Positions 13,601 through 28,600 of a stretch of 64,000 nucleotides of DNA are shown here, piece after piece. A model generated the notes under the pieces. The model made no database searches, was not told where the DNA came from, and saw nothing but the letters and a program-made list of their open reading frames with translations. The DNA comes from Labyrinthula sp. Ha (lineage: Eukaryota; Sar; Bigyra; Labyrinthulida; Labyrinthulaceae): NCBI GenBank assembly GCA_015227615.1, contig JAALGZ010000004.1, forward strand, positions 434,001-498,000. The letters run 5' to 3'. Each line of letters begins with the position of its first letter. Position 1 is the stretch's first letter. A program made the position numbers and the translations under genes.

Positions 13601-16600
13601 TACAGTTGCCTAAGAACAATATATCAGTTTCTGCTGTGAAACTAAGTGTACTGAACAACGCATCTTACTCGAGGTTGAGATACTTGAGGTACAAGGAGTA
13701 CACGGTAAATTCCAGTATTAGCTACGTTATACCATCCAATGTGCATTGGAAAACCATAAGCATTTTTTCCTCCTTTCCAGGCCCAAGAATTTACAAGTTA
13801 TCGGGGTTGATACTTGGGAGTTGCTTTCGTGCGACTACGATGAAGATTATTATTTTGGACGAGAAATTTCCGCAGCAGACAGTTTCGTCAAATTTTAGCA
13901 TTGAATCCTTGGAGACAGCACTCAGGGTAGTGGTACCCGCTCCTGAAGTGACACTGTTCCAGGTCAGTTCTGACAGAGAAGTCAGTATATCATTCCTCAT
14001 TGTATTTGATCGACACTTTATTTCTGGTATACCAGCACCAAGTTTGAGCTTCATAAGACAGGGGGATGACCCCTCTTGCATGGAATTCTCATGGTCACAG
14101 CTGCGAGATTTTTCTTGGGGTCCCTCTCTAAATTTCAAAGTTTCAACCCATCGGTTTGAACTACACGGTTCAATTATTTTTCCTTCCTTAAACCCAGACA
14201 CTATTTCCTTCTCACATGCATGCTCGAGAGAAAGACCCTATCAAAACTATTCAGCAAAACTGAAACGTTTACTTATCTCGAGAAGCATTCACAATTCGAC
14301 CGAACGGACCTACTGTAATTCTACAGCTGAACGGGATGATGGGCGTAGCGTTCCTTTGCGTTCAATCTTAGCTGAGTTTGAGAATTGTGGTTACAATGTT
14401 TCATACGAGCATACTTCCCTCGGAATACCACCTGGTTTTTTGATAGTGGAAGCTTCTTGGTCATGGAAAGAAGAAAATCTAGCAGGGTTAAGCTGTGTGA
14501 CTACTAGGGGTGATATAACATTTCTTCCGTTTTCGAGAATTAGTTCTACTGAATCTTTCTTTCTTGTATTAGGGTTGGGAAAAGTGACATCTGAACACTA
14601 CCAACACTTCAGTGCTAATGGATGCGGGTTGGTTATGCAGGTATTTTTTCTGCATGTTCTGGATGTTTCAAGTAGTATCCAGTGTCATCTTGTCGAAGCT
14701 CATGGGAACATAGAAGTAGTTGAGGGGGCATTCTTTAAAAAAAGAAGTCGGATCAACTTGACAACTCCTGACTTTCGTTCCTTTCGCTTTGAAGCTTCCT
14801 TTTCAGACTTTAATGTGAACTCCTTCAAGAGCTTTCTATTACAAAATTTTAATGAATCAGAAAAAAATGCTGTACTAGAAGTTGAGAAACAAGGCAAAAC
14901 CATTTCTTGGTTCCTTGCTTATAATGATTTCAAAGAAACTAAATTTGGAAACTTAAGTAGCGAAGGGTTGACCATTAAAACCATGTTCGTTCGAGCTTCA
15001 GCAACAAATGATATCCGTTTTCAGTTTAGAAATTTTTCAACCACCAGCATTGGTAAGAGTGCACCAGCGTTTTCCTTTCAATCTGCTTTCTTAAGTCTGC
15101 TTCAATCTAGTGGCAACATTTTCAATAGAGAAGAAGTACAAGTTCAAAAGCGTCTAGAGAACGGGCAGCTGGTAGTTTCAATTTATTTTCTTGCAGAATT
15201 TCCTGGTGCTACATCATTCTTCAACGCCCTTAAAATTGTGAATTCAGCCAATCCGACGAAGGAACTACGATTTAACTACTCAATTGGGCATCATTCATCA
15301 ACAAACTACACTTATTTTTTCGGTTCTTTTTCTCAAAGCTTGAATGGAATATTTTTTCTTACTCTTAACTCCTCCATAGTATCTACAAGCTCCCAAGAAG
15401 CTTGCGAGCTGTTCCCTGGCGAGTATATTAAGATCCGCGGCGTTCTAACAATGGTCAAAAGTGTAAACATAACTAGCTGCCAGACTTTCACAATGACAAT
15501 CCCGTGGACTTCAGCAAACACAACGGCGGTAGTTCTAAGAAGGAGCAGGGCTTCTCTCCGAAGCTTTACGACATTCCTAGATAGAGTCTCAGAAAATAGT
15601 ACTCTACTGAGCAGTACAGTATTCGGAGGCATACACATAGGCATATATCCACGTTACGACACTCCCTTTCAGCTTTTCTCTTCAGCTGGAGATCTTATGT
15701 CATTTTCCTCTCAGCTAGTTGGTGAATCTAGCGTAAAACAACACTTGGAGTATTCAACGTTTTTTGATTTTAAAATTGAGTTGTTTTTCCGTGACACGTC
15801 TAGAACTCTGAAGATGGAGGAAGTGGTGGAACGGACAATACTTCTTTTTCAATGCATCATGTTTTCCATTGAAGTAGGCAAGGGAAACCAAACGATATCT
15901 ATTTCATTGTCACATCCGGCTTGGGTAACCAAGTATGTACGTGTGAAGGTACATGGAGGTGTGTTTATTCGTAGAGAAGTGCATCGACTGGAGGTTAGAA
16001 ATGCAGTGTTTTCGAGTTGTCACTTGGCTTCAGTTATGGAGCCCGTTCAACACCCTGTTGTTTGTACAGTTGCAAGCTCCTGTCCTTGGAACTCCACGTT
16101 TACCTTTTATAAGCCAAACCTTTCCTCCTCCAGAGTATCTAGCAATCTCTCCATCGGTAACTATGTCCTGTTGCACCACCTCTTCAAAGGATTTTTTGAA
16201 TCTTCACTTTGTCTAAAGCACTTAAACAGTTTTTGTGTGCGATTTGATATCGGTGTTTGGATTGCAAGAATATCAAACACTCCCACCACGAAAGACGAAT
16301 ATACAATATGTCTCTCTTCAATCTGCGCCAAAGGGACGGGTTCCTTTTTGGCAGGAGCTTTTTCTCCAGAATTGAAGTTAATTCTTATAGAGAGAACCCA
16401 TTATGTTAAATTATACATTTCAGTGACACAGAATGAAGTTTTACCAACAACAAGGATTGCATTAAATTCAGGTGATAAGTTCATGGTACTTGTAGAGTCC
16501 TCTAGGCAAGTTGACACGCTTGCTACACTTCAAATACTTGGAAAGAGGCTTACTGGTTTTTTTCCTCGGTTACTTAAACTTCACCAGTCCTATTCCGGAA

Positions 16601-19600
16601 ATAGGCTTCAAATATCACCTCGTCAAAGCGATTCAAATGAGAGAATAAGAACTGTTGAAATAATTCTCTATTCCAACGAACACGTTTTATTTTATTGTTT
16701 TTTTCCATCAAGTTTCTCTTGCCAAATTGATACGAAGAGAGTAGCGAGCCTTCCACTCCAACTAACATTAGTTGATGGAAATATTTACAAGTACAGTACA
16801 GCTGTTTATTTGAAGTATGCACCACCACTTATGATATATCGTGTAACCCCAACATTTTCCTGGGCTGATGGTGCAAACTTCATAACAGCTGAATTTTCAA
16901 ATGAACTGGGTTTTTATTTCGAGGACGATGAGGTAAGTTGTGTCTTTCAGAAAGAAAATATAACCTTTTCTCATCACAGTTCTAACCTATGCTTTTCTGT
17001 TGCAACCCAGGTAAAGCTCAAGCCCTCTACCCTTACTTGTGAACTGCCGTTAATACAAAGTTGTCTTGGTAAGAACCATGTTCCATTGGAGTTCATTTTC
17101 CTTTCCGTTGCTGTTGGGAGTCAGCGTAAAAATATTGTTTCCTCGAGCTACAGAGTTAAACTTTGCCCTATTCCTCATCTTCTGTTTGTGCAACCAGAAG
17201 TGCTTACACCTAGGGCTCCAACTAAAGTGCGTTTTTTCTTTAAGAAGGCACATTCACGGTGCCCGATATATATATTTTTCGATGGTTTGAGTACAAGAGT
17301 TCTCCTGGTCCAGGACAATTCAAGCGATACCTTAGTTGCTTCTGTACAGTTGAATGACTCGCATGGCTTATCACTAGATAAGAGTGATAAGTGTGTAAAT
17401 CTTACATTGTGGGTGGGTGAGCTCTCCGTCTGGACAAATACCCCCTGCTTAAAAGTCATATCACCGCCCTTACTACTGGATAGATATACTATTCCACTAG
17501 CCGCGTCAGTGAAAACCATCTTTTCACGAATAGATGCTCACCCAGGGCTTCCATTGTACTGTCACATCAATGACTTAAAGCTTTCAACTACCATTGAGCA
17601 AAATATTGGAGCTCGTTGCAATATGCAGCGCCTCTCGCGAGAGTTTTTTTTTCTAAAGTTTCAAGGGATTGTTGACCCCTGTGCTGACACCTCATCTTCG
17701 CAGTATACATGTTTCTCATTCTTATCAGAGTATGGAAGTACAGTTGAAACTATTGTTGGAGTATCTAAGGAACAAATCTTACTGAACCGGAGTTATATTT
17801 CACTACCTCCAGGATGTGTACCGATTGGGTTCTCATACAACATGCAAACAGTTGGAACAACCAGACTCGTTTGTACGAATTGGAAAGTTGAAGTAGATAC
17901 TATCATTCCTTCGGTAATCAACGTGGTGACCTTTTCTCACTTTACTGTTTTCTTGAAGGAGGGTGTACCTATATGGTACGAATACGAATGGATATGGTTT
18001 AAAATATGTCATCTTATCTACAACTGTAGCTTCCAATTGAGTTCCAGCGTTCTCTGCGAAGGGGCAATTCCTTTGTCTAATGAGAGTTGCCCTGTATATC
18101 TTCGTCTAGAAAATGGTGTATTTTATAGTACCAATCGATCTTTATCTTTTGTTCGAGACAAAGTTGTGGAAGTTTATCCCCGTGCGGGTCCCTCCTTGGG
18201 AGGTACACTAATTTCTTTGATCTTAAATGAGGCAGAGAGAAGTTACGTACGTTTCTGTGAATTTAGCAGAATATTAGTACCTGTTCAGAATGTTTCAAAT
18301 TTAACGACATGTACAAGTCCTAGAATGCTGAAGGAAAAACACTGTTTTGTTCATCTTCTAGATAATCTCCAGAACACCCTTCTTTCTGAGGCTTTTCTTT
18401 TCATTTTTTATGATCCTTTGGTATCGACTGATTTATCATCGTTAACTGGTCCTGTTTATGGCGGTACTCTAGTTCGACTTGAAGGTACAGACAGGTCTTC
18501 GACCCTCCAAGACGTACCCTACAAACCTATCTTGAAGTTTGAAAATAGATGGACAAGGGCATTATCATATATCGGTAGGCACGTTGATTTTATAGCCCCT
18601 CCGCATCAGGAGTACTTGCAGCGATATAATGCGTCCTTAAGCTTAATTGAAACATATGCTGCCACGCAAAAAGTATTGGTGACTGTAAAGAAGGCTCAAC
18701 ACAAAGCGTACACATTAGATCTATCTTATTCCTCAACTAGGTTTCAAATAGGAAGACTTGAAGTTAAGTCAAACTATTCCGCCAGATCTAAGTACAAGTT
18801 GTCAGTTCCTCTGGACATGGCGATAAATAGAGTGGAATACAAACTTTCGGTTGATTCTATTCCACGACAGGATCCGTCGTGGTATTTTCAAATATATCCA
18901 AAGTCAACTCTGGTGAGTCACACTTTGAATGTCATAGTTGAACCTTCCATATCCAACTGCGATGTTGGCAGCATAATTAGATTTGAGTTTGAGAGCGTGC
19001 AGTCTGAGATGGGGATGTTCACACTGAAAGGCAACAACGAAGTATCACGGAGTATACAGCTTATTAGCTCAATCTTGGCTAACAGATCATCCAACATTGA
19101 TCTGAGCTTTGTGGAGAATGTGCGCGTTTCTTTCCATTCTTTGCCTGGTAGTTTTCTGTATTTGATCGACATATATCTGAAGGTCAAGGAAAACTCAGTT
19201 ATTGGATGGGATGTTTTTCTCAATGAAACTGGGTTGTTTCCAAAAGTTAATGTAAGTAAGACATTCATACGCGCACAAAAAAGCTGTTCAGTGTATTATC
19301 TTAATTATGTCCAAGAACTGTGCCCGGTTAGTTTATCTGTGGCGGCCCTTGGGCACAACTATACTTTGTTCCTCGATACTGTACATGAAGAGAGTATAAT
19401 GGAGTGGTTGAAAACGACAGTTGGAGTTGTTTCTCTCATAGAAAAAGATCAAGAAACGGCTTTTTCTTGGATTGTTACTGTCTCGGCAAATTCTAGCTTC
19501 TCGTTCTCAGGCATTGGAAATGGTTGTAACTTTACGGTAACCAAAAAAAATCTGAAGGAGGGGTTGAGCTATGATGTCTTCTCCTATTTTCTTGTTGAAA

Positions 19601-22600
19601 ACTCTCCGTTTAGTTTAGGTTTTATTAGCGTACATGGAAAAGAACTTATTGTCCCTAAATGGCCAAATACTTTTCGCTTGGAAAAAACACTTTGGGCAAA
19701 TAAGTCTAGCCTTCAGTTGAGTTTTACTGTTGATATGGCTCTAGTGAAGAATGTTTCGTTTGTGGTTAAAAAGACTACAGGTGCATTTGTAACACTCTTG
19801 CACATGGAAGAAGAGAACTTGGTAGCTAAAGAGCGGTTCAATTTATCCGTAGCTGGAGTAACATATAATATCCTCTACACAGAAACAGAGGAAAACTTGA
19901 ATGCAATTCTTGGGGAGAGTGTAGTTGTTCTCCACAGGTACGGATTCACGCAAGCTGTTCTCTACGCCAATGTTCGGGCTGATGTTTCAATCAAATGCTC
20001 AGAAACGTTTATATGTCTTTCTTCCTTTCAGTCTCTAGACATTTTTCCTGAAATTCACGAAATGTGCGTCGAAGGATATCACATAGAGGGCTGGTTTATT
20101 TTAGATTTATTTAAAACCTGCCAAACCCCACCCATATTTTTCGAACAAGCAGTCCTAAACAACACATTGCTATTGAAAGACTGCCAGCATGTATTGGGAA
20201 TGGTGGAGGTAAGCCATCAAAGAATGAGTGAAGAGAAAATAGAGCACTATTGCTGGTCTTTAACGTTCAGGCAGCTGCCTGTAGGCAAACATTTTTTCGT
20301 TAGTGGCTATGTTGCATTGGCTGAAAATGCGCTGAGAGATGTTGTTCCGGGATTTCCAAGGGTTCGTATTAGAAGAGTTCAGGAAACTTCATCCATGGCT
20401 TTCAGCGGCTCTATTATTCTCTCCGTAGGGGTAAACGAGTTCTTGCTGAATGTTGTTTCTGAAAACTACGTATTAGAACAGCAATTTAGTGAACTATTGC
20501 CCAAGTTATGTATTGTTACTGTGTCAAGACAGAAAACCGTAGCTATTGACAAGGCTTGGACTATAACTTTTACAAGAAAAGAGGGCATAACAGATTTGGA
20601 TTGGAGTTTGGTTAAGGCAGTTCTGTCCACGAAGTTAAGGGTGTCTGGTTACGATTCCCTAAACCGCGAGGTATTGCTTGGTGGATCCAGCCTTGTTTCC
20701 TTCAAGAGTTTACGAGAAGAGCTTAAACTATCTTCGGTTGAAGTTATTTTTCCACTTTTTAACTTAACGGTTTATCAATGTAAATTATGGGGAGAGCGGA
20801 ACTTCACATTTCACCCCTTTTCCGGGGCAAATGAGTTGATCAGTGATCTAATGAACTCAAATTTTGCTCGGAAAAACATAAGACATATCAGCCACAGCAT
20901 GACTTATAACGAAAGTTTCTCTACGTTTGTCATGAATTTCATTGTATATTCCTTTCTTCTTGAACCTGTGATTTGGTGCGAGGGAAATGATTATAGTTAT
21001 TGGGAGGGGCGTGGCCATGTAACTGTTCCTAGCTCTGTTTCACTAAAGTTTGGTTCTAGAAGTTTAACACTTCAGTTACTGGAGAAGGAGGAGCTTATAT
21101 CAGATAAGCATAATGCGTTGTTCTTCCCTAAGCAAGATGGGATCTTTAAAGTCAATAAAGTTTTAGAGGAGTTTGCTATGGTTTGGTACTTTTCTTTTGA
21201 AACACAGACTTCACAAGAACTAATGGAAGCTGAAATAACAACAAGTGAAATTAACCCTCCGTTCAGCAACAAGGCTGAACTAGAGATTGTCGAAAGAGTT
21301 ATAGCGCCTTCCTACTTTTATGTTGCTTGTATGGCCTCAGGGTTTAACTTTCATGAAACGCTATTGTTGAGTACCATGGACACGGCTCAAAGTATAGAAA
21401 TTGCTCTTACTGGACTAAAGTGTTTGAATGAAGTATTTGTGCAACAACTGTCGCCCATTAATGGACAGAAGCAGCATTGGGAAATATCCTTTACCGTGGC
21501 AGAAGGGTATAGCAAGAAAGACATAGAATTGGCTCCAAAAACTCTTAACACCGAAACCTTCCTTAATTGGACTGTATTTCGTGTGGCTCAGGAAAATGAA
21601 AGTAGATTAGTACAGTTCACGGTTGATGAGAGTTGCAGAGCTGAGACTCTCTTTGTCCCAAGGCTCACACAAATCACGGAATTTGCTCTTGCATTGCAAT
21701 CCAGCTTAATACAGTGTACTGGAGAACCAGTTAATGTGACATCTATGTTTCTACATAGCTTTGTCACTAGGTTCTTGATAGTCTTCCAAATATCAAGGGA
21801 TGTGAGAATGGTACTACTGCCTTCAACCAACCCTACGGCTATATCTGTCACGTTAGACGTATCGCAGGTGTTTTTACCCGAATTTTCGTCTAAACTTTTG
21901 ATAAAGTCTTATTTGTGGCCTAATGTTACTGTAGACTTGGACTTTGATTCTTCTAGCGTGGAGATTGTGAAAGCGCTCCGCACAAACTTCACCTGCAAGA
22001 ACGGCTTTGATCTATACAGGAAAAAAACCCATGATGACTTTTCTTTTACGTTTGAATTCTTGTTTGTCATGCAGACGAACCTGCCATGTTTTAGGAACAT
22101 TAAAGGCTCTGAAGACATCTTAACAGTCCAGGTCCAAGATATAGTAGGAATTATTCAGAACGAAACTACATTTGCTACACAGCCTATCAATCTAGCAACC
22201 AGAAAGTTTATTGCCGATCGAAGGGTCCCTTTCAAGGCTCTAGCTTGTGCCATCAACTTTATGAGGGAAGACCATGTCTTAATACCAGATTCGGCAGAAG
22301 CAATCTTCTTGGAAAGTATTTTGGATGAACTTGTAGGGTCAACCCCTTCCCCAGTGTGGTATTCCGTTGAACTCAACAGTACACATGTGGTTATTTCTTA
22401 TGGACCTGGTTTCTTCCTACACTTTACTGATCATCTTGATAGCAATTGCGATGTCTTCAGGCTAGAGAATGACCTGAGAATCGAGTTTAGCCTGTGGCAG
22501 CTAAGAGGAACGATTCCGAGTTCACATGTGAGTTTTGTAACTACTATTCACGGTAATAATGCGGACATAGCGACAAAGATCTCAAGAGTGTTGCCATTAG

Positions 22601-25600
22601 GCGTCGAGCTGTACTCTTCGGATTTTACTTTAAGTGAAGGTAAGCTGCAAGTATCACTTCAGCTGGAGCTCCCTCTTGGCGCTATTGAAGGTTTAGTACC
22701 TGGTTCAGTAGAGGTGGGCAAAGAACAAGAAAACTTTCTGCCGACAGGCGCAGAGCAGCGTCCACTAATTCTCCCTCTTTCTGTTTCTTTTAATGATGGA
22801 GTTGATTTTCAACTGCTTTCGCATAACTTTACTTATTATAACCCACCAAGTTGCACTGGGATATATCCTGATATCGGGCCCGTTAAGGGGGGCACATTTG
22901 TTGCCATTTCATTCACTCACAACTTGTTTTATGGACACAGCTGTTTTTTTAACTTTGGTCTTACTGTGCTGGAAACTAGTTTAGCAGTTAGTATGATCAC
23001 CGGTTCCTATAGCTGTGTCACTCCGCAGGTAGATCTTGCGCAGGTGGTGAAGCTTTCACTCTACCGTAACGAAAGATCGAATGATATATGTAACTTCATG
23101 TATTATGAGGAACCCGAAATTATGGCGATATCGCCGGAAATACTTTTTGTCCCTTTCAATGGAACCCATATAATCAAAATCAATGGACTCAAGTTTGTAG
23201 AATCTCCTTCATGGTCCTGTCGAATTGGAGGATCTGTACATACCGCTATATGGCATTCTGAAAATCTTATAACATGCATTTTCACTACTCTAGTTGCAGA
23301 CACCATGGTCAAGGCCAAGATTTTCCCTCTTGATGTGTCGGCAAATAACCAGACCTTCACTGAATCTACTTTTCATGTTACGATTCTACAGCAACCAGAG
23401 TTTGTATCTATGAGTACAAAGTTCTTGTACTTGAATAGTGAAACAACAGTAGGGTTGTTCTTCCATCAGTTACCTAATAGAAGCACTTTCTACTGCAATT
23501 TTGCAGATGGTACTAGAGGCACTGCGAAAGTAGTGAAAGGGAAAATATTTTGTCTCATTCTTGCACTGAAGAAGTTTACTATCGGACGGTCAAAACTGCC
23601 ACTCCGTTATCTTCTTGGTGTACTTGAAGGAAATATCCACAAAGAACAGTATCGAAACAAGGAAGGCTATTTATTAGTAGATGAACTTTCCATAGACGTA
23701 AGTCTGGTTGAGCCATTCTCATGTTTTCACAGTTTGAAACTCATGGTACTACCCAGGCCCGTTGCATTTTCTTGTTCGCCAAGTATTATCTTTGATCACA
23801 TAGATTTTGTTTCAGTATACATTTTTGGTCAGAACTTCTTTCCCGCTTCATATCCTTTCTGCCTTTTTTCGAATTCACCCTTTCCCCTTCAAATTCTGTC
23901 ACCAGAAGTATTACTTTGCAGGATAAACCTAAATCTAATAAATAAAGTCAAAGGGAAATTATTTCAAGACGTTTTATATATTTCTTTCAACGGGGTTAAT
24001 GTGTTTAATACTAGAAAAGTGCTCTCGGTTGTTTCTTTCTATCAAGAGGATTTTTATTACCCTTTCTCGAGCTTCTTTTCTCTGAGTTTGTGCCCTGAAA
24101 ATAGAATTTGTAGCTCGGAAGAGCGAGTTAACTTTACGGTTGTGAATGAAACAATGTGGTTGATACAGGTGGTAACTCCGTCTGAAGAGACGTCTCCTGC
24201 CCAGGAGAACACGCTGGCAAAAGTTTCGCTTTATTTTTCCAATACATCGACTGACTCAGGCTTAAGCTCCTCTAGTTTTCCTAAAAAATTTGCAATAGAA
24301 AGTCGCCTCAATCAATCTTCAATACCCTCCTTTTCTCGCTTGACTTTCTTGATACAGAGTAAGAATTCATACATTAAACGGAGCATGGCACCACAATTGC
24401 TTCAGGAGCAAGGAAGCCAGCCTGGTTACATTTTAAGCGGGACAGGTAGCTTCCCCTGTCCTATTGGAAGTTTTTGTCCAGCTCATGACTTGCTTGAACC
24501 TCTCCCATGTGTACCAGGAAGTTATAACCCTTATATCGGCGCATTGTCATGCCTAGATTGCCCTAGCGGATATTTTTGTCCTCAGATCGCCACTGTATCT
24601 CCTAAGCTATGTCCTCCTGGTTTTATTTGTTCCCTCGATGGTCTAGTTTATCCTAATGGTCGATGTCCTGCAGGATTTTATTGTCTTTCAGGAACCCGTA
24701 CATCAAACCCTTTTCGCAATGATACAACAAACAGACCATACCCGTGCAGTGCTGGTACATATTGTTTACCTGGTGTGGGTTCTAACTTTGTTGTTGAAGG
24801 GAACTTTTTCTTTGCTCAATACTGCTCAGCGGGGTTTTATTGTTTGACTAGTTCAGTTTCTCCTAGAGGTACAGGGCTCTGTCCTAAGGGCTTCTATTGC
24901 CCGAAAGGTTCTAAGTTGCCAATTCCAACACCAAAAGGCTATTTTACTGAATTGGAGGGTTCAGTGGAGCCTGCAAAATGTCCACCAGGCACTTATGCTC
25001 CAACCATCCAGACAACCTCATGTCTCAAGTGTCCACCAGGGACAAGTTGCCCTGCTGATGGAACTGTTGCAGTTAGTGTCTGTCCTCCAGGAACGTACCG
25101 TTCAGCAGATGGGGATGGTATAGAAAGCTTCGATTGCTCATCCTGCCCAGAAGGTACTTGGAGTAAGAATTGGGAGTTAAGATCAGTCACCGAGTGCATA
25201 CCATGTGCACCTGGCACATACTGCCCAGCTATGGGAATAACTAATCCTTGCTCATACGCAGATTTTCCTACCTTGTTCAGACCAACTGGTAATGACGAAG
25301 ATGAGAAAAGCTGCTTGAGTAGAGGTAAATCGTTTCACTATGGATATTTGAAGTGTCCAATAAATGTATTAGGTGAGGGCCCTAACTTCAGAAGAAGTAC
25401 GTTTTCACCCGGCACAATTCTAAATTCATCGTGTGATGGCAGAACAGCATCTTTGGTAAAGCTTCATCAGACAGTAGAAGTCCAGTGTTATGAAAATGTT
25501 TGGCCACTAGGCTCCATCTTATATCAGAGAGTAAAGGAGTTTCATGGCCTTAAATATGAAACTCTATATACGCAACAATATCATGCTGGATATGGTGAAG

Positions 25601-28600
25601 TCTCGAACTATCTTGGTTACTTTGGTCAAGGATCACGATCTATAGATCTTCCAGTTTCAGACAGATTCTTACCTTTTAGAAATTGCAGCCCGGGATACTT
25701 CTCTTCATTTGAACTGGAAGGCGATGAAGACTGGATTCCAGGCTCTTGTGAAGCTGATATCATTTGTGCCTCTTCGCAGAAAACCCAAGCCAGAGCATGC
25801 CCTGAAGGTTACGCTTGCGATTCACGAACCACCTCTTCCTCGGTATATCAGAACCCATGCTCTGCTGGATATGTTTGTGAGTTAGGCACCACCCCGGATA
25901 CGAGTCTATTTTCACCAGCTGGAAGGCTAAAACAGCTTTGTCCAGAGGGATACTTTTGTCCGGAAGGAACTGGGAGTTTTTCAGTCTCAAGTAATCCTTG
26001 CCCACGAGGCTACTTCTGTCCGACAGGTGTTGGAGATCCTGTTCTTGGCACCAATGCCTTCGATAGCTTACTGCGTGAACTAAACTCAACTGAAGCTAAT
26101 CCTTTCCTCGAACCACTGTATATATCTAATTGGGATGTAGTCAATTTTGTACCAAGACCAATTTCTCGTCATGATCACATGTGTTTTCTTGGAATTTCAG
26201 AGGAATTATACAATACATTTGTAGACCGTTTTGGACAACAAGGTGAGTTTTTGGGTTCTTTCAACGAAGCACTGATTTATGATTCTGTTTGTAGCCGTGA
26301 TCATAGGTGGCGGCTTGTTCAGATGACAATTGATCGTAATAGTTGCAACTGTATGGTATATTTTGACCGTCTGAGAAAGGTGATGTCTTTGTTCAGCGAC
26401 GAAGTTGGCAGCTCAAGTCATTTTTTTGGATATACTGTAGATGAGGCAAACTTGATATTCAACTCTGGATATTGCTCCTCCGCCATTTTGCCAGTTTTAA
26501 GCTGCATTGAGGAGGAACTTCGTGTAGCTCCTGCTTGTGGACTTGTCGTAAATTCAACCTTCAACTTAAGTATTGCATTGGCGAGAAGCTTCCTGGCCAA
26601 AGAAATATTTGAGAACGAGCTGTTATGGATAAGATTTTCTAGTTGTGTGTGTGAAAATATGAACACGTATGAGGACCAACACAGATGTGCGGCGTACCGC
26701 TCTTACAGCAAAATTCCTATATCGAAGCGATCATTGAATGTATCATCAAAAAATCAGTTGCTCTTCTGGTTGGAAGGGGAAGGAAGTATCAGTGATACAT
26801 CGGTAAGTTTTCAATTGCAAGATCAAAGAAAAAGAACTTGTGAAGATTTGTTTAGTTGTGGTCAGATTGATCCATTGCTATATGATTTGCATGCTAGTGT
26901 AAGAACTATACAGCTACTGGGTATTGTTCGTGTACATGATCTGCTTGATACCTCTCAGAATGAGCCGCGCCTGGACTTGTGCTCGTGTCAAAACATGTTT
27001 CAGTGTCCTGACGGTACAAGTAGCGATGCCCGGAGCACTTCAGTATATGATTGCTATAGAATTTCGGACTCCTCCAACGTGTTGCTTCGGTTCCAACCCT
27101 TCCCTCCATGTAGTAACGCTGTTAACATGAGTGGTTGGACGTTAACTTTATCCTTGAGTAGATGGCAGATACCCATGAAGTTCAAATCTTTTTATCCGGC
27201 AGAATATGTTGCCGAAGATTCATACACAGGTCTAGGAAAGATCCAACTGAGCAAGTGGAGTGTTGCAATATTGACCCTTGACTTGAGATCTCTACCAATA
27301 AACCTAACGTATGGCGATCACTACAAAATTTCTATCTACGCAGACTGTAACCCTTGTCCAGTTCGTACTCGTTGTGCAGTGCATGAGAATTTGAGCTGTT
27401 GTAGTTGCCAATCAGAGAGGTTGCCATATTTCTTCTATGACACGTAAACTTATGTTATTTTGATTTTTTAGTGAATATGTGGAGCCTGAAAACTATCCAG
27501 ACAACAAGCATCAGGTCCTAACCTTGTCTATTGGCACAGTTAGAAATACAACAATACTCTTCTCACTTGAGCTCTTGCATGGCTTGTATTATTCGGATTT
27601 TCGTGGCTTCTCCCCGTTTCTAGGTACGCTCGAGCTTTCTGTTAATTTGCAACAAAGAAGAAACCCTGTTGAAGACCAAGGTTTCTTTGCTTATGTTCCT
27701 CTAAACCTGTTCGACGAGACTCGACCACCCTTAAATCTTCCTGAGCAACTACAGGTGAATGCGAAGGCAGGAAATTTATTGGTAGATAGAATTCCCAACC
27801 CTGTTACTGGACATCTTTTTGGAATGCAGACATGTAACCGCACTATTTCTACTCTTCCTGCGAACTATAGCAACTTGTAATTTCCTTTCTATTTCTTAGT
27901 ATAGTCATGTTGCAACTCGCGAGTATCATCCCCTGGATCCTTTGAGTTGGAATTCTTTAGATCATACTTATTTGAAGGATGTCTCCAGTGATACTCTAGT
28001 CTTGAATTATCTACCATACTTTTCTCACTGCCAAGAGTACGATTCTCACGTTTATTTAAAGTCGTTACTGAACTTACATCAACCTCCACAATGCAACTAT
28101 ATTCCAAAAGAAAAAATAATTTCTATTAACCAATATTGGCCATGGGTGGCTGGTGCACCACATGCAGACACCTGTGGTACAGGCTCATGGTTTTGCCAAG
28201 CAGAGAATATTTGTAATCTAGCTTTGCAAAGCTTGGTATTGGGTTGTGCATATGAAGAGGCCTGGAACCAGCCAACAATTGTTCCAAGATGGTTTGAAAA
28301 AGAAGGAGAATCTGTTTTATTCTTTTTATCTAGGTATGAAATCGTTGAGCCACAGATAAAATCTCATAGTTCTCTTTCAGTCTTATCATCCCTTTCAGAT
28401 GAGTTGGATTTAGTTCCTGTTAGAGTCCATCCTGATTACTTTTCTCAAAAAGAGTTAGTACCAGGATTTGTGGGCTTGTCCATTTCCTATTATCAAAGTA
28501 CGGAAGTTTCAAGATCTATTGTTGATGCATACATTTATTTTGATGAATTTTGCACCACAACATCAAATCCAATTGCGCTGCTCTCATTTGCATCTTCCAT

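Noticed and set aside
9427-27880. The frames starting at 9427, 27479 and 27942 as separate genes
   Set aside because: None starts with ATG, they follow each other with 28-29-base GT-AG gaps, and the frames connect exactly. One gene with introns is simpler.
27877-27899. A 23-nt form of intron 3 using the first AG
   Set aside because: It leads to an early stop in the next exon, whereas the AG five bases later keeps the frame and gives the same length as the other introns.
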